DNA of 64,000 nucleotides from Bradyrhizobium sp. WSM471. GTDB lineage: Bacteria > Pseudomonadota > Alphaproteobacteria > Rhizobiales > Xanthobacteraceae. The position numbers and the translations under genes were made by a program. The notes below the pieces were generated by a model. That model saw only the letters and a program-made list of their open reading frames with translations, was not told where the DNA came from and did not search any database. Positions 8,910-16,983 of the stretch are shown here, in pieces. The stretch covers positions 6,572,001 through 6,636,000 of the forward strand of contig NZ_CM001442.1 in the NCBI RefSeq assembly GCF_000244915.1. Reading direction: 5' to 3'. How positions within the stretch are numbered: the stretch's first letter is position 1; the number at the start of each line of letters is the position of its first letter.

Positions 8910-8923
8910 TTGTTGGAGCGCAA
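8910..8923 (-). promoter_or_regulatory. FNR/NnrR-like operator before the DUF1858 gene
   Basis: Read on the minus strand, the site is TTGCG-CTCC-AACAA. The first half-site is perfect and the second carries the essential CAA. Its centre lies 58.5 bases before the start codon at 8858, which would place a transcription start about 17 bases before the ATG if it works as a -41.5 activator site. Confidence 0.55.
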
Positions 8924-8931
8924 GCTGCCTT

Positions 8932-9034
8932 GTCATTCCGGGGCGCGCGAAGCGCGAGCCCGGAATCCATCGGGCAGCAGGCCAAGAGGTGAAATGGATT
9001 CCGGGCTCGCGCCAAGGGCGCGCCCCGGAATGAC
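8932..9034. repeat. Intergenic inverted-repeat element, family B
   Basis: The left arm (about 8933-8970) begins TCATTCCGGGGCGCGCGAAG and ends ATGGATTCC-complementary. The right arm (about 8994-9033) is its near-perfect reverse complement, with a short spacer. Each arm also folds on itself. This type of element is very common in Bradyrhizobium intergenic DNA. It sits between the hemN stop and the DUF1858 promoter region. Confidence 0.75.
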
Positions 9035-9045
9035 GGAGAGAGAGA

Positions 9046-10416
9046 CTACACCGCCCGGCTGTGCAACTGCTTCGCCGGATCCAGATGCGCGTCGAATGCG
9101 GCGGCGACGCTGCGAACGAGAAAGCGCGAGTCCTTTGCGACTGCGAGGCGGTCGCCGTCCAGTCTCACGACACCATCGGAAATCAGCGGCTTCAGACGCG
9201 ACGCCGATTTCAGCACCGCCCCGGCCTCGGCGCCATGACGCGCGCAGATGTCGCCGAGATCGGCGCTGAACTCGCACATGATGCGTTCGATGATGTCGGC
9301 GCGCAGCCGATCGTCGTCGGTGAGCCCATAGCCTTTCGCGGTGGCCAAATGGCCCGCGGCGATGCTCTGCGCATAGGCGTCGATCTGCACCTCGTTCTGG
9401 ACATAGCCCTGCGGCAAATGTCCGATCGCGCTCGCGCCGAAGCCGAGCAGAACTTCGCCCTTATCGGTGGTGTAGCCCTGAAAATTGCGCCGCAGCGTGC
9501 GTTGCTCGAAGGCCACGGCCATGGAATCGCCGGGTCGCGCGAAATGATCGAGCCCGATCTGCAAGTAGCCGGCCTCCTTCAACGCATTGGCGATCGCGCA
9601 GGCCTGGTCGTGGCGCCCAAGGCCGTCGGGCAGCACGGCCTCGTTGATCATGCGCTGGTGCTTCTTGAAAGCAGGCACATGCGCGTAGCCGAACACCGAG
9701 AAGCGGTCGGGCCCAAGCTCGAGCGAACGTCGCACCGTATCCAGGCACGAGGCAACGGTCTGGTGTGGCAGTCCGTAGATCAAATCGAAGTTGATCCCGT
9801 TGATGCCGGCGTGCTGGAGCATGTCGACCACGGAAGCCGTCTGCTCAAAACTCTGCACACGGTTGATCGCGCGCTGCACGACAGGGTCGAAGCTCTGCAC
9901 GCCCAGGCTCGCGCGATTGACCCCGGAGAGCCGCATGGCCTCGACCATGTCGGCAGTCAGCGTGCGAGGATCGATCTCGACCGCAATCTCGGCCGACGGC
10001 AGCACGAAGAACGATTGGCGCATCGCCGCCATCAACTCGGCAAAAGCCTCCGGCGCCATGATCGTCGGCGTGCCGCCGCCGAAATGGATGTGCTCGACCT
10101 TGATGCGCCGGCCGATCATTTCGGACACCTGCGCGATCTCGCTGCGCAGCGTGCGCAGATAGGCCGCGATGAGACCGTCTCGACGAACGATCTGGGTATG
10201 GCAGCCGCAATACCAGCACATCTCGCGGCAGAACGGCACGTGCAGATAAAGCGACGCGCTGGCCGCCGCCGGGAGCTCCGCCAGCCAGAGGGCGTAGGCA
10301 CCCGCGCCAATCGCCGACGAGAAATGCGGTGCGGTCGGGTAGCTCGTGTAGCGCGGCAGTCGTTCCTCGCCGTAATTCACCGCAAGATCGGCCCTCATAT
10401 CGTACCCATTCGTCAA
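9046..10416 (-). CDS. hemN: Oxygen-independent coproporphyrinogen III oxidase
   Basis: This 456-residue radical SAM enzyme converts coproporphyrinogen III to protoporphyrinogen IX without oxygen, so haem can be made under anoxic or microoxic conditions. The cluster motif C-x3-C-x2-C is at Cys63, Cys67 and Cys70, followed by the G-C of the HemN family. The H-I-H-F-G-G-G-T-P motif and the later I-N-F-D-L-I-Y-G-L-P-H-Q motif are typical of HemN. The length is near the E. coli enzyme. Its location between nnrR and nirK, with an FNR/FixK-like site in the shared upstream region, fits a role in supplying haem for anaerobic respiration. Confidence 0.95.
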   Translation of the reverse strand: MTNGYDMRADLAVNYGEERLPRYTSYPTAPHFSSAIGAGAYALWLAELPAAASASLYLHVPFCREMCWYCGCHTQIVRRDGLIAAYLRTLRSEIAQVSEMIGRRIKVEHIHFGGGTPTIMAPEAFAELMAAMRQSFFVLPSAEIAVEIDPRTLTADMVEAMRLSGVNRASLGVQSFDPVVQRAINRVQSFEQTASVVDMLQHAGINGINFDLIYGLPHQTVASCLDTVRRSLELGPDRFSVFGYAHVPAFKKHQRMINEAVLPDGLGRHDQACAIANALKEAGYLQIGLDHFARPGDSMAVAFEQRTLRRNFQGYTTDKGEVLLGFGASAIGHLPQGYVQNEVQIDAYAQSIAAGHLATAKGYGLTDDDRLRADIIERIMCEFSADLGDICARHGAEAGAVLKSASRLKPLISDGVVRLDGDRLAVAKDSRFLVRSVAAAFDAHLDPAKQLHSRAV

Positions 10417-10483
10417 TCAATGCTGCGCAGCGGGGCGGCGCATCCCGGATGGCACTAAATTACCCGCTTTCGGGTGCGAAACC

Positions 10484-10497
10484 TTGCGCTCGCTCAA
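10484..10497. promoter_or_regulatory. FNR/FixK-type operator between hemN and the 68-residue membrane protein gene
   Basis: The sequence TTGCG-CTCG-CTCAA matches TTG(A/C)-N6-(T/G)CAA exactly. It lies 74.5 bases before the hemN start and 67.5 bases before the ATG at 10558, so a single site could activate both divergent genes. Confidence 0.65.
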
Positions 10498-10557
10498 AGT
10501 CCGAGCACGGGATCGGAGCCATGGTGACATTCGAATATTGCCCTCTGGAGACAGGTT

Positions 10558-10764
10558 ATGGCGTCGTTCGCGCTCGATCTCGTTCTGTGGCTCACCGGCG
10601 TTCGCGGCCATATCCCGCGCTTTGACGATTTTCGTCCCCTCCCCTCCACGCCCACCGTTGGCGCCGGCCACTTCGTACGCGTAATGGTCATCACGGTCGC
10701 CGTCCTCGCCGCGCTGTCGCTCGCGGTTTGGGGCACGGTCTGGATTGCGATCCAGTTGCTCTAG
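10558..10764 (+). CDS. Small membrane protein, unknown, in the denitrification island
   Basis: This is a 68-residue protein with a GGAGACAGG ribosome-binding site 5 bases before the ATG. Residues 1-14 are a short hydrophobic segment, the middle is Pro-rich (D-D-F-R-P-L-P-S-T-P), and the C-terminal 28 residues form a clear transmembrane helix. I do not recognise a named family. It is divergent from hemN, with an FNR/FixK-like palindrome between them, and it precedes nirK by 235 bases. This suggests co-regulation with anaerobic respiration. It could be an accessory subunit or stabiliser of a membrane complex; that is inference only. Confidence 0.7.
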   Translation: MASFALDLVLWLTGVRGHIPRFDDFRPLPSTPTVGAGHFVRVMVITVAVLAALSLAVWGTVWIAIQLL

Positions 10765-10916
10765 TCGACAACAATCCATTCACAATAAGCGCAACTGAAC
10801 ATGCAAACGATTTGCGGCCGACGCGGCTGACGTCGCGCGCATCGCGTCTTTGGTATCGCCGACGCGATCTTCGACAAACTCCTGAGGATTTTACCGGAGG
10901 CGAATAGGGCAAAAGC

Positions 10917-10930
10917 TTGTCGCAGCACAA
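10917..10930 (+). promoter_or_regulatory. Candidate FNR/NnrR-type operator upstream of nirK
   Basis: The sequence TTGTC-GCAG-CACAA has symmetric outer quartets (TTGT/ACAA) and the usual 14-base geometry. The right half CACAA resembles published NnrR half-sites, but the left half departs from TTGAT/TTGCG. Its centre is 76.5 bases before the chosen nirK ATG at 11000. Confidence 0.5.
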
Positions 10931-10999
10931 ACACGCTTGCTGCGATCGGCGCACACTGCATTCCGTCATCAAAACCATTTCAGATGAAGGATGCTTCCG

Positions 11000-12094
11000 A
11001 TGTTCACCCGCCGAGCCGCATTGATCAGCGCCGCCGCAACCGCCCTGATGCTGGCGACACCCGCCTTGGCTGCCGACGATCTCAAACTGCCGCGCCAGAA
11101 GGTCGAGCTGGTCGCTCCGCCCTTCGTGCACGCGCACGAGCAAGCGACCAGGCAGGGCCCCAAGATCGTGGAGTTCCGACTCACGATCGAGGAGAAGAAG
11201 GTCGTCATCGACGAGAAGGGCACCACGTTCCAGGCGATGACCTTCAACGGCTCGATGCCGGGTCCGATGATGGTCGTGCACGAGGGCGACTACGTCGAAA
11301 CGACGCTGGTCAATCCTGCAACCAATTCCATGCCGCACAACATCGACTTCCATTCCGCGACCGGTGCGCTCGGCGGCGGTGCGCTAACGCTGGTCAATCC
11401 CGGCGAGCAGGTCGTCCTGCGCTGGAAGGCGACCAAGACCGGCGTGTTCGTCTACCATTGCGCACCGGGCGGCCCGATGATCCCCTGGCACGTCGTCTCC
11501 GGCATGAATGGCGCCGTGATGGTGCTGCCGCGCGACGGCCTCAACGACGGCAAGGGCCACGCACTGAAATACGACAAGATCTACTATGTCGGCGAGCAGG
11601 ACATGTACGTGCCGCGTGACGACAAGGGCAATTTCAAGTCATATGAATCGCCGGGCGAAGCCTTCACCGACACCGAAGAGGTGATGAAGAAGCTGATCCC
11701 CTCCCATGTCGTGTTCAACGGCAGGGTCGGCGCGCTCACCGGCAAGAATGCGCTGACCGCCAATGTCGGCGAGAACGTGCTGATCGTGCATTCGCAGGCC
11801 AATCGCGACAGCCGTCCGCATCTGATCGGCGGCCATGGCGACTATGTCTGGGAGACCGGCAAGTTCTCCAACGCGCCGGAGACCGGGCTCGAGACCTGGT
11901 TCATCCGCGGCGGCTCGGCGGGAGCTGCGCTGTACAAGTTCATGCAGCCCGGCATCTACGCCTATGTCACGCATAATCTGATCGAGGCCGCCGACCTCGG
12001 CGCCACCGCGCACTTCAAGGTCGAAGGCAAGTGGAACGACGATCTGATGACGCAGGTGAAGGCCCCTGCCGATATCCCGGCCAACACCAACTAG
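11000..12094 (+). CDS. nirK: Copper-containing nitrite reductase
   Basis: This 364-residue periplasmic enzyme reduces nitrite to nitric oxide. The N-terminus T-R-R-A-A-L followed by a hydrophobic stretch and A-L-A-A looks like a Tat signal. Two cupredoxin domains follow. All copper ligands are visible: type 1 His113, Cys154, His164 and Met169; type 2 His118, His153 and His325. The catalytic Asp116 and His274 are also present. The ATG at 11000 has GAAGGA nine bases upstream; the in-frame ATG at 10991 is too close to that site. An FNR-like site lies in the promoter region, and a strong terminator follows the stop codon. Confidence 0.97.
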   Translation: MFTRRAALISAAATALMLATPALAADDLKLPRQKVELVAPPFVHAHEQATRQGPKIVEFRLTIEEKKVVIDEKGTTFQAMTFNGSMPGPMMVVHEGDYVETTLVNPATNSMPHNIDFHSATGALGGGALTLVNPGEQVVLRWKATKTGVFVYHCAPGGPMIPWHVVSGMNGAVMVLPRDGLNDGKGHALKYDKIYYVGEQDMYVPRDDKGNFKSYESPGEAFTDTEEVMKKLIPSHVVFNGRVGALTGKNALTANVGENVLIVHSQANRDSRPHLIGGHGDYVWETGKFSNAPETGLETWFIRGGSAGAALYKFMQPGIYAYVTHNLIEAADLGATAHFKVEGKWNDDLMTQVKAPADIPANTN

Positions 12095-12103
12095 ACGCGA
12101 CGA

Positions 12104-12129
12104 GGGGCCGGTGAAGACCGGCCCCTTTT
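12104..12129 (+). terminator. Intrinsic terminator between nirK and nirV
   Basis: A perfect 9-bp stem (GGGGCCGGT at 12104-12112 pairing with ACCGGCCCC at 12117-12125), a GAAG tetraloop and a TTTT tail follow the nirK stop by ten bases. Partial read-through would be needed for nirV to be expressed from the nirK promoter. Confidence 0.85.
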
Positions 12130-12144
12130 CCTCGGGGAACGACC

Positions 12145-13023
12145 ATGCTGATCGCATTCAAGCTGAAACTGCTGCTCGCCTGCGCCGCCGGGCTTGCGGG
12201 GCCGATCGCAGTGGCGCCGCTGGTGTCGGACATCCGGACCCACGGCGCCGCGGCGGAGCCCGCCATCGTCAGGGTCGCGCCAGGCAGCCTGTCCTATCGC
12301 GAGGCCGGCGATTTCACCCGTGGCGGGCAGCAGGCGGAAGCGCCGCTGCGCGCGATGCATTTCGAGAAGCCGCTGAACATCATGCGGCATCAGGTCTCGT
12401 CATCCGACTATCAGACTTGCGTGCAGGAGGGCGCTTGTCGCGCGCTTGATCGCGGCGTGGCAATCGCCTCCGATCGACCCGCGGTGCAGGTGAGCTGGCA
12501 CGATGCCGAGGCCTATGCGGGTTGGCTCTCGCGCAAGACCGGTCACAGCTACCGCCTGCCGAGCGACGCGGAATGGGCCTTTGCGGCCGGCTCCAGATTC
12601 AGGGATGACGGCCTTCCGGTGGACGCAGCAGATCCATCGAAGCGCTGGATCGGCCGTTACGAGCGTGAATCCGAACGCGACCTCTTCGACACGACGGCCT
12701 ATCCTTTCGGCAAGTTCGGTTCGAACGAGCACGGCATCGAAGATCTCGCCGGCAACGTCTGGGAGTGGACCTCGACCTGTTTCGTGCGCTCGCGGATCGA
12801 CGCGGCCGGCAATGCCGGCAAACCGACCGTGAATTGCGGCGTGCGTATCGCCGAGGGTGCGCACCGCGCCTATGTTACCGATTTCATCCGCGACGCCCGC
12901 GCCGGCGGCTGCGCGCAAGGCGTCCCGCCCGCCAATCTCGGCTTCCGCCTGGTTCGCGAGGAGCCGTCGTGGGTCGCAAGCGTGTCGGCGCGGTGGGGTC
13001 GGGCATGGTCGGTTAAGTCATGA
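12145..13023 (+). CDS. nirV: NirV, SUMF1/formylglycine-generating-enzyme-like protein
   Basis: The 292-residue protein starts with a hydrophobic export segment, then carries the FGE-sulfatase/SUMF1 fold: V-S-W-H-D-A-E-A-Y with Y-R-L-P-S-D-A-E-W in the middle, and a later D-L-A-G-N-V-W-E-W. NirV is the conserved partner of NirK in many denitrifiers, and its exact function is unresolved. It begins 50 bases after nirK, just behind an intrinsic terminator, with GGGGAA as the ribosome-binding site, so it is probably expressed by read-through at a lower level than nirK. Confidence 0.9.
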   Translation: MLIAFKLKLLLACAAGLAGPIAVAPLVSDIRTHGAAAEPAIVRVAPGSLSYREAGDFTRGGQQAEAPLRAMHFEKPLNIMRHQVSSSDYQTCVQEGACRALDRGVAIASDRPAVQVSWHDAEAYAGWLSRKTGHSYRLPSDAEWAFAAGSRFRDDGLPVDAADPSKRWIGRYERESERDLFDTTAYPFGKFGSNEHGIEDLAGNVWEWTSTCFVRSRIDAAGNAGKPTVNCGVRIAEGAHRAYVTDFIRDARAGGCAQGVPPANLGFRLVREEPSWVASVSARWGRAWSVKS

Positions 13024-13060
13024 TGCGATTGAGGTGGCAATGTGCGCGCTGCCTCCACAA

Positions 13061-13196
13061 TGTCGTCCTGGCGAAAGCCAGGACCCATTGCCGCCAAGCA
13101 AAGTTTGGCGAAGACTCGCGTTTGACAGCCCTTGGGACTATCGCCGACCGCGATCGATAGACCTCGCGGTATGGGTCGTGGCCTCGCCAGGACGAC
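13061..13196. repeat. Intergenic inverted-repeat element, family A (copy 1, decayed)
   Basis: The left arm (13062-13088) begins GTCGTCCTGGCG and ends ACCCAT. The right arm (13171-13196) is its reverse complement except for one substitution and one deleted base. Inner ACCGCG and CGCGGT segments form a second pairing. The same element, with perfect arms, occurs at 61086-61212, and parts of the two interiors are shared in opposite orientation. Confidence 0.75.
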
Positions 13197-13231
13197 CGCA
13201 GATGTGGTCACGGCGGCGCCAAGCTGAAACG

Positions 13232-13262
13232 AAAATGGCCGGAGCGAAGCCTCGGCCATTTC
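13232..13262 (-). terminator. Probable terminator of the scoAB operon
   Basis: AAATGGCCG (13233-13241) pairs with CGGCCATTT (13253-13261). On the minus strand the stem is followed by TCGTTTC. It sits about 20 bases after the scoB stop codon. Confidence 0.6.
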
Positions 13263-13280
13263 GCGGTACTTGCAAGCGCC

Positions 13281-13931
13281 TTACGTGTTCTTCAGCGCGA
13301 CGCGGAATTCGGCTTCGGTCTTGGCCTTGACCTCGTCGAGCGAGACGCCGTCGGCGAGCTCGATCAGCGCCATGCCGCCGCTGCCGTGCTTGTCGATCGT
13401 GAAGACCGCCAGGTCAGTCACGACCATGTCGACCACGCGCTCGCCGGTCAGCGGCAGATTGCACTGCTTCAGGAGCTTTGGACCGTCCTTGGCCGAATGC
13501 TCCATCACCACGACCACGCGCTTGACGCCGGCGACGAGATCCATCGCGCCGCCCATGCCCTTGACCATCTTGCCGGGGATCATCCAGTTGGCGAGATCGC
13601 CGTTCTGGGCCACCTGCATGGCGCCGAGGATCGACAGATCCATGTGGCCGCCACGGATCATGCCGAAGGAATCCGCGCTCGAGAAGTACGAGGTCGACGG
13701 CAGCTCGCTCACGGTCTGCTTGCCGGCGTTGATGAGATCGGCGTCCTCTTCACCCTCATAGGGGAACGGGCCCATGCCGAGCATGCCGTTCTCGCTCTGA
13801 AGGCTGACGTCCATGCCGTCCGGGATGTAGTTCGAGACCAGCGTCGGGATGCCGATGCCGAGATTGACGTAATAGCCGTCACGCAGTTCCTTCGCGGCGC
13901 GCGCAGCCATCTGTTCACGGGTCCAGGCCAT
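13281..13931 (-). CDS. scoB: 3-oxoacid (succinyl-CoA) CoA-transferase subunit B
   Basis: This 216-residue subunit moves CoA between succinyl-CoA and acetoacetate or a related 3-oxoacid, the entry step of ketone-body use. The active-site glutamate lies in S-E-N-G-M-L-G-M-G (Glu47), and the [11 protein letters not shown] motif is typical of subunit B. Length is normal. It lies 18 bases downstream of the A subunit gene in an obvious two-gene operon. PcaJ/CatJ-type beta-ketoadipate transferases are close relatives, but the sequence has the ScoB/AtoA feel and there are no aromatic-degradation genes next to it. Confidence 0.93.
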   Translation of the reverse strand: MAWTREQMAARAAKELRDGYYVNLGIGIPTLVSNYIPDGMDVSLQSENGMLGMGPFPYEGEEDADLINAGKQTVSELPSTSYFSSADSFGMIRGGHMDLSILGAMQVAQNGDLANWMIPGKMVKGMGGAMDLVAGVKRVVVVMEHSAKDGPKLLKQCNLPLTGERVVDMVVTDLAVFTIDKHGSGGMALIELADGVSLDEVKAKTEAEFRVALKNT

Positions 13932-13949
13932 GTGGTTCTCCTGATACGC

Positions 13950-14657
13950 TTAAGCGGCGGTGCGCGGGCGGGTGTTGCGGAATTCGATGCGCTTCTTGGC
14001 CGTTCCGACCTCGACGATGCGCTTGACGAAAAGACCGGGCGTGTGGATGTGGTCGGGATCGAGTTCGCCGGCCGGAACCAGATGCTCGACCTCGGCCACC
14101 GTGACCTTGGCGGCGGTCGCCATCATCGGGTTAAAATTGCGCGCGGTCTTGCGGTAGATGAGGTTACCTGCGGTGTCGCCCTTCCAGGCGTGGACAATGG
14201 CGAGATCGGCGAACAGGCCGCGCTCCATCAGGTATTTCTGCCCGTCGAATTCCTTCACTTCCTTGCCTTCGGCGATCAGCGTGCCGACACCGGTCTTGGT
14301 GTAGAAGGCCGGAATGCCGGCGCCGCCGGCGCGGATGCGCTCGGCCAGCGTGCCCTGCGGATTGAATTCGAGTTCCAGCTCGCCGGCGAGGAATTGCTGG
14401 GCGAACAGCTTGTTCTCGCCGACATAGGACGAGATCATCTTCTTGATCTGGCGGGTTTCGAGCAGGCGGCTAAGGCCGATGCCGTCGACACCGGCATTGT
14501 TTGAGACGACCGTCAGGTCCTTGACGCCGGAGTCGCGGATCGCGTCCGACAGCGTCTCGGCGATGCCGCAGAGGCCGAAGCCGCCCGACATGATCATCAT
14601 GCCGTCTTTCAGAACGCCCTCGAGAGCCGACTTGGCGTCGGGATAGACCTTGTTCAT
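13950..14657 (-). CDS. scoA: 3-oxoacid (succinyl-CoA) CoA-transferase subunit A
   Basis: This 235-residue subunit has the glycine-rich M-S-G-G-F-G-L-C-G-I loop near residue 25, the S-N-N-A-G motif near residue 53 and the conserved K-G-D-x-x-G-N-L-I-Y-R-K region. These form the CoA-binding half of the heteromeric transferase. It is the first gene of the scoAB operon, divergent from the AsmA gene across 277 bases that must hold both promoters. No specific operator was recognised there. Confidence 0.93.
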   Translation of the reverse strand: MNKVYPDAKSALEGVLKDGMMIMSGGFGLCGIAETLSDAIRDSGVKDLTVVSNNAGVDGIGLSRLLETRQIKKMISSYVGENKLFAQQFLAGELELEFNPQGTLAERIRAGGAGIPAFYTKTGVGTLIAEGKEVKEFDGQKYLMERGLFADLAIVHAWKGDTAGNLIYRKTARNFNPMMATAAKVTVAEVEHLVPAGELDPDHIHTPGLFVKRIVEVGTAKKRIEFRNTRPRTAA

Positions 14658-14934
14658 GCAAATTACCTTCGAGTGAACCTTCGGCTTGCAGGCGTCGCGC
14701 CTTAGTGGCGGCGATTATTAGGCGAAATCGTCCGAAGCCGTCAATGATACGGGGTTCTCCGCTCCGCCCCTGGGTGATAGAAGCTGCCCAAGCCGTGGGC
14801 GCAACCGTTCCCGCGGCCTTGAAAGCGACAAGAAAACCCATCAAGTTGCGGCACTTAACACAATAGGTCTTGGGCGTGGGGCGCGCAGGTTTCCCGGCCC
14901 GCCTTCTGGCTCCAGCGACCAACTCGATCAGGAC

Positions 14935-16875
14935 ATGCCATTGACCATGGCCCAAGGAATGAAGCGCCTCGGGACGCCGATCGCGGCGCTGCTCGGCGTG
15001 GCGCTGATCGCCCTGATCGCGACCTCATGGCTCATCAACCGCGACGCGCTGCGCAAAGCGGTGGAAACGCAGATCCGCGACGTCACCGGGCTCGAGGTCA
15101 ATGTCGCAGGCGCGATCGACATTTCGGTGCTGCCGGCAAGCTACATCTCCTTCCATGACGTCGGCCTGAAGGGCGGCGGCACCAGCGATCCCGCGCTCCA
15201 TGTCGACGTGCTGACCGCGAACCTGCGGCTGCTGCCGCTGCTGCTGCAACGGTTCGAGATCGCCGACCTGACGCTGCTCCGGCCGCGCATCCATGTCAGC
15301 CTGAAGCCGGACGGCGAAAGCAACTGGACGCCGTTCATCCAGACCATCGCGCGCACCATGAAGCCCGGCGCCGAGAATCAAGTGTCGTTCTCCGAGATCC
15401 GGATCCAGGACGGCGCGCTCAATTACGAGGACGCCGCCACGCACGGCACCGAGAAGTTCGAGGACATCGACCTGTCGCTGGCCTGGCCCTCGATCTCGCG
15501 CTCCTTCGCCGCGACCGGACAATTCGACTGGCGCGGCGAACGGGTTGACGGCTCGATCAGCTTTTCCGATTTCGTCGCCGCGCTCTCCGGCGAGCGCTCG
15601 GGGTTGAAGGCGCGGATCGCGAGCGCACCGCTCAAGCTCGCCTTCGACGGCAGCGTCGCCAACCGCACCAGCCCGATGATGGAGGGCACGCTCACCATCG
15701 ACAGCCCGTCCTTGCGCAACGCGCTACGCTGGACCGGCCAACCGCAGCCCGCCAGCGGCGGCTTCGGCCGCTTCGCGCTGAAGGCACGGGCCAATGTCGT
15801 CGGCGCGTCGATCGCGCTCACCAACGTCAATGTCGAGCTCGACGGCAACACCGCCGAGGGCGTGATGACCTACGCCAATAACGGCCGGCAGACGCTGCAG
15901 GCGACGCTCGCGGCCGACGCGCTCGACTTCACACCCTATATCTCGACCTTCCGCCTGCTCGCGAGCGGCGCGCGCGACTGGAACAGGCAGCTGTTCGATC
16001 TCAACGCCTTGTCGACCACCGACCTCGACATGCGCCTGTCGGCCGCCAAGCTGACGGTCGGGGCGTCGAAACTCGGCCGCACCGCGATCGGCGCGAATCT
16101 GCGCAACGGCACGCTGGCGCTCTCGGTCGGCGAGGCCCAGGTCTATGGCGGCATCGCCAAGGGCTCGTTCGGCATCGCGCGCTCCGACACCGTCGCCGAC
16201 ATCAAGGCGCAATTCCAGTTCACCGACGTCGACCTTCAGGCCTGCGCCTCCGAGCTGTTCGGTATCAACAAGCTGTCCGGGCGTGGCAACATCAACGTCT
16301 CGCTCCTCGCGTCCGGCTCGAGCCCGTTCGGCCTCGTGCAGTCGCTCGACGGCAGCGCCACCGTGACAGGGCATGACGGCGCGATCGCGGGCTTCAATGC
16401 CGAGCAGCTCCTCAAGCGGCTCGAGCGGCGGCCGCTGTCCGGTGGCGGCAATTTCCGCAACGGCTCTACCCCTTACGACAATCTCACCATCGCGGTGAAG
16501 TTCTCCGATGGCGTCGCCACCGCCGAGGACATCCGCGTCGAAGGACCGGCGGCGAAGATCACGATGACCGGCACCGCCTCGGTGCCGACGCGCGAATACG
16601 ACATGAAGGGCGTGGCCAGCCTCAACAGCGCGTCGGGGTTCGAATTGCCCTTCGTGGTGCAGGGCCCCTGGGACGATCCCCTCGTCTTTCCCGATCCGGA
16701 AAGCCTGATCCGCCGCTCGCCGGCCTCTGCGCCCCTGCTCGACATGCTGAAAGACCGCAAGCCGGGCGACGCGGTGCGCTCCGCGATCGAGCGCATCACC
16801 GGCACCGGGAAACGTCCCGCACCGGCCGAATCGCCGACGGCGGAGAACGCCAAGCAAGGCGCGAAGTCGAACTAG
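14935..16875 (+). CDS. AsmA family protein
   Basis: The 646-residue protein has one N-terminal transmembrane anchor (about residues 13-32) followed by a long beta-rich periplasmic part. The N-terminal G-x-x-V-x-V-x-G-x-I-D-I-S-V-L-P motif and the C-terminal R-x-L-x-G-G-G-N-F segment are typical of AsmA proteins, which belong to the AsmA/TamB/VPS13-like bridge proteins linked to lipid transport and outer-membrane biogenesis. The start is uncertain among ATGs at 14935, 14947 and 14959; 14935 has an AGGA nearby. The C-terminal tail after about residue 620 is Pro/Ala/Lys-rich and probably disordered. Confidence 0.88.
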   Translation: MPLTMAQGMKRLGTPIAALLGVALIALIATSWLINRDALRKAVETQIRDVTGLEVNVAGAIDISVLPASYISFHDVGLKGGGTSDPALHVDVLTANLRLLPLLLQRFEIADLTLLRPRIHVSLKPDGESNWTPFIQTIARTMKPGAENQVSFSEIRIQDGALNYEDAATHGTEKFEDIDLSLAWPSISRSFAATGQFDWRGERVDGSISFSDFVAALSGERSGLKARIASAPLKLAFDGSVANRTSPMMEGTLTIDSPSLRNALRWTGQPQPASGGFGRFALKARANVVGASIALTNVNVELDGNTAEGVMTYANNGRQTLQATLAADALDFTPYISTFRLLASGARDWNRQLFDLNALSTTDLDMRLSAAKLTVGASKLGRTAIGANLRNGTLALSVGEAQVYGGIAKGSFGIARSDTVADIKAQFQFTDVDLQACASELFGINKLSGRGNINVSLLASGSSPFGLVQSLDGSATVTGHDGAIAGFNAEQLLKRLERRPLSGGGNFRNGSTPYDNLTIAVKFSDGVATAEDIRVEGPAAKITMTGTASVPTREYDMKGVASLNSASGFELPFVVQGPWDDPLVFPDPESLIRRSPASAPLLDMLKDRKPGDAVRSAIERITGTGKRPAPAESPTAENAKQGAKSN

Positions 16876-16983
16876 GCTGATAGACATCGCTCTTTCCGAT
16901 TTCGGCAGCCCACACTCAACAAGCTCGACTTGCCAGCGGCTTGCCAACTGAATACTGCGGCCGATTTCATCCCAAAGGTGGAG

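Noticed and set aside
10417..10779. 120-codon minus-strand frame in the hemN-nirK gap
   Set aside because: It runs through the operator and opposite to the supported 68-residue gene, with no start signal.
6500..13100. Denitrification island as a recently transferred genomic island
   Set aside because: No integrase, tRNA or direct repeats were seen, and base composition looks like the rest of the window.
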